Below are positions 63,501 to 64,000 of a stretch of DNA of 64,000 nucleotides, in pieces (positions within the stretch are counted from its first letter, which is position 1; each line of letters opens with the position of its first letter). Under the pieces are notes generated by a model. It searched no databases and was not told the origin of the DNA. It was given only the letters and a program-made list of their open reading frames with translations. The position numbers and the translations under genes were made by a program. Origin of the DNA: Tyto alba (lineage: Eukaryota; Chordata; Aves; Strigiformes; Tytonidae). The stretch lies in the NCBI RefSeq assembly GCF_018691265.1, contig NW_024881313.1, positions 33,783,518 to 33,847,517 on the forward strand. Reading direction: 5' to 3'.

Positions 63501-64000
63501 TTGCACTCAATGGATATTGTAGAGATTTAAGGGTCATAGGAAAAAGAAAGGAAAAAAGACAACTAATACCTCATTGTTTACTGTGGTTCTTATAATGTGA
63601 AGTCAAGTGCTGAATGCGTTTTAATAGAAATATGGCTTGATTGTGATTAAATGAAGAATTTGCTGAATGAATTCTTCATCTCAGAAGTATGGACTTTTAA
63701 TATTTTTACATGTATTGAGCCTAAAAAAGCTGATAGTGCAAAGCTTTCTTGACCCAATTGATTGACCAATTACAAGATGGATGGCCTGGATTTAAAAGTA
63801 TCAGTATGCTGCCTCGGCTGACCAAGTACGTCCTAGACAGCTCAACAAGGAGGTGATGGGGTGGAAGGGGACACATTATAGATTTTATGATTCCTTTCAT
63901 TACGGCAGTAAAAATTCTGCGTGGCTAGATAATAACCTCTTTTTATAAATTAATAAATAACCAAAACAACACTAGCACTTACTTGCTTTAATATTATTTA
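57561..64000. other. Gene-free stretch with purine-rich segments
   Basis: No gene or transposon is supported. Two plus-strand purine-rich segments (about 59690-60080 and 60770-60930) stand out. Frames such as those at 59661-59978 and 60557-60914 on the minus strand are the pyrimidine-rich complements of these and look spurious. A plus-strand frame at 63142-63522 (126 codons) overlaps a minus-strand one and matches nothing I know. Confidence 0.45.
59690..60080. repeat. Purine-rich (G/A) segment
   Basis: The plus strand is strongly biased to A and G over several hundred bases without a fixed repeat unit. It may be decayed GA simple sequence. No function is inferred. Confidence 0.5.

Overview
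This 64 kb window looks like a gene-poor, AT-rich stretch of a bird nuclear genome: intergenic DNA or the inside of very large introns. The avian call rests on repeats. There are several CR1 LINE copies, two with the 3' tail of the ATTCTATGATTCTATG type, and two solo LTRs of the class III (ERVL-like) family common in birds. There is no operon structure, no tRNA or rRNA gene, no CRISPR array and no intact multi-exon gene. Most long open frames are chance frames or antisense shadows of CR1.

Layout. 1-11.4 kb is mostly unique sequence with one old antisense CR1 3' fragment (about 4.64-4.91 kb). 11.47-14.37 kb holds a compound antisense CR1 block: one degraded copy from its 3' UTR through reverse transcriptase into the endonuclease, then a second endonuclease fragment. 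15.78-16.86 kb carries a decayed plus-strand segment that reads like the RT, RNase H and linker region of a Ty3/Gypsy retrotransposon, with LGAVVLQ and a relic of the ADTLSRAP motif. 17.47-18.24 kb is a CR1 3' end split by a 492 bp solo LTR with matching 5 bp target duplications. About 18.89-19.24 kb is a second, different LTR-like unit with CAAT, TATA and AATAAA signals. 19.55-21.16 kb is an old sense CR1. A second ERVL-like solo LTR with perfect 5 bp duplications lies at 30,784-31,380. A better preserved but catalytically dead CR1 lies at about 52.55-54.00 kb, and a MIR-type SINE at about 57.34-57.56 kb.

The only convincing host coding signal is one 152 bp exon candidate on the minus strand at 32,425-32,576. 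It has a pyrimidine tract plus AG, a single open frame of 50 codons and a consensus GTAAGT donor. I could not name its gene. If real, the window would lie mostly in two very long introns of a minus-strand gene. Weaker exon-like frames near 5.9 kb (+) and 37.2-37.5 kb (-) are listed only as leads.

The repeats form a layered record: the Gypsy relic and the antisense CR1s are oldest, the sense CR1s intermediate, and the two LTRs with intact duplications among the youngest. I see no clear previously undescribed system. The items most worth a second look are the Gypsy relic, the orphan exon and the nested LTR.
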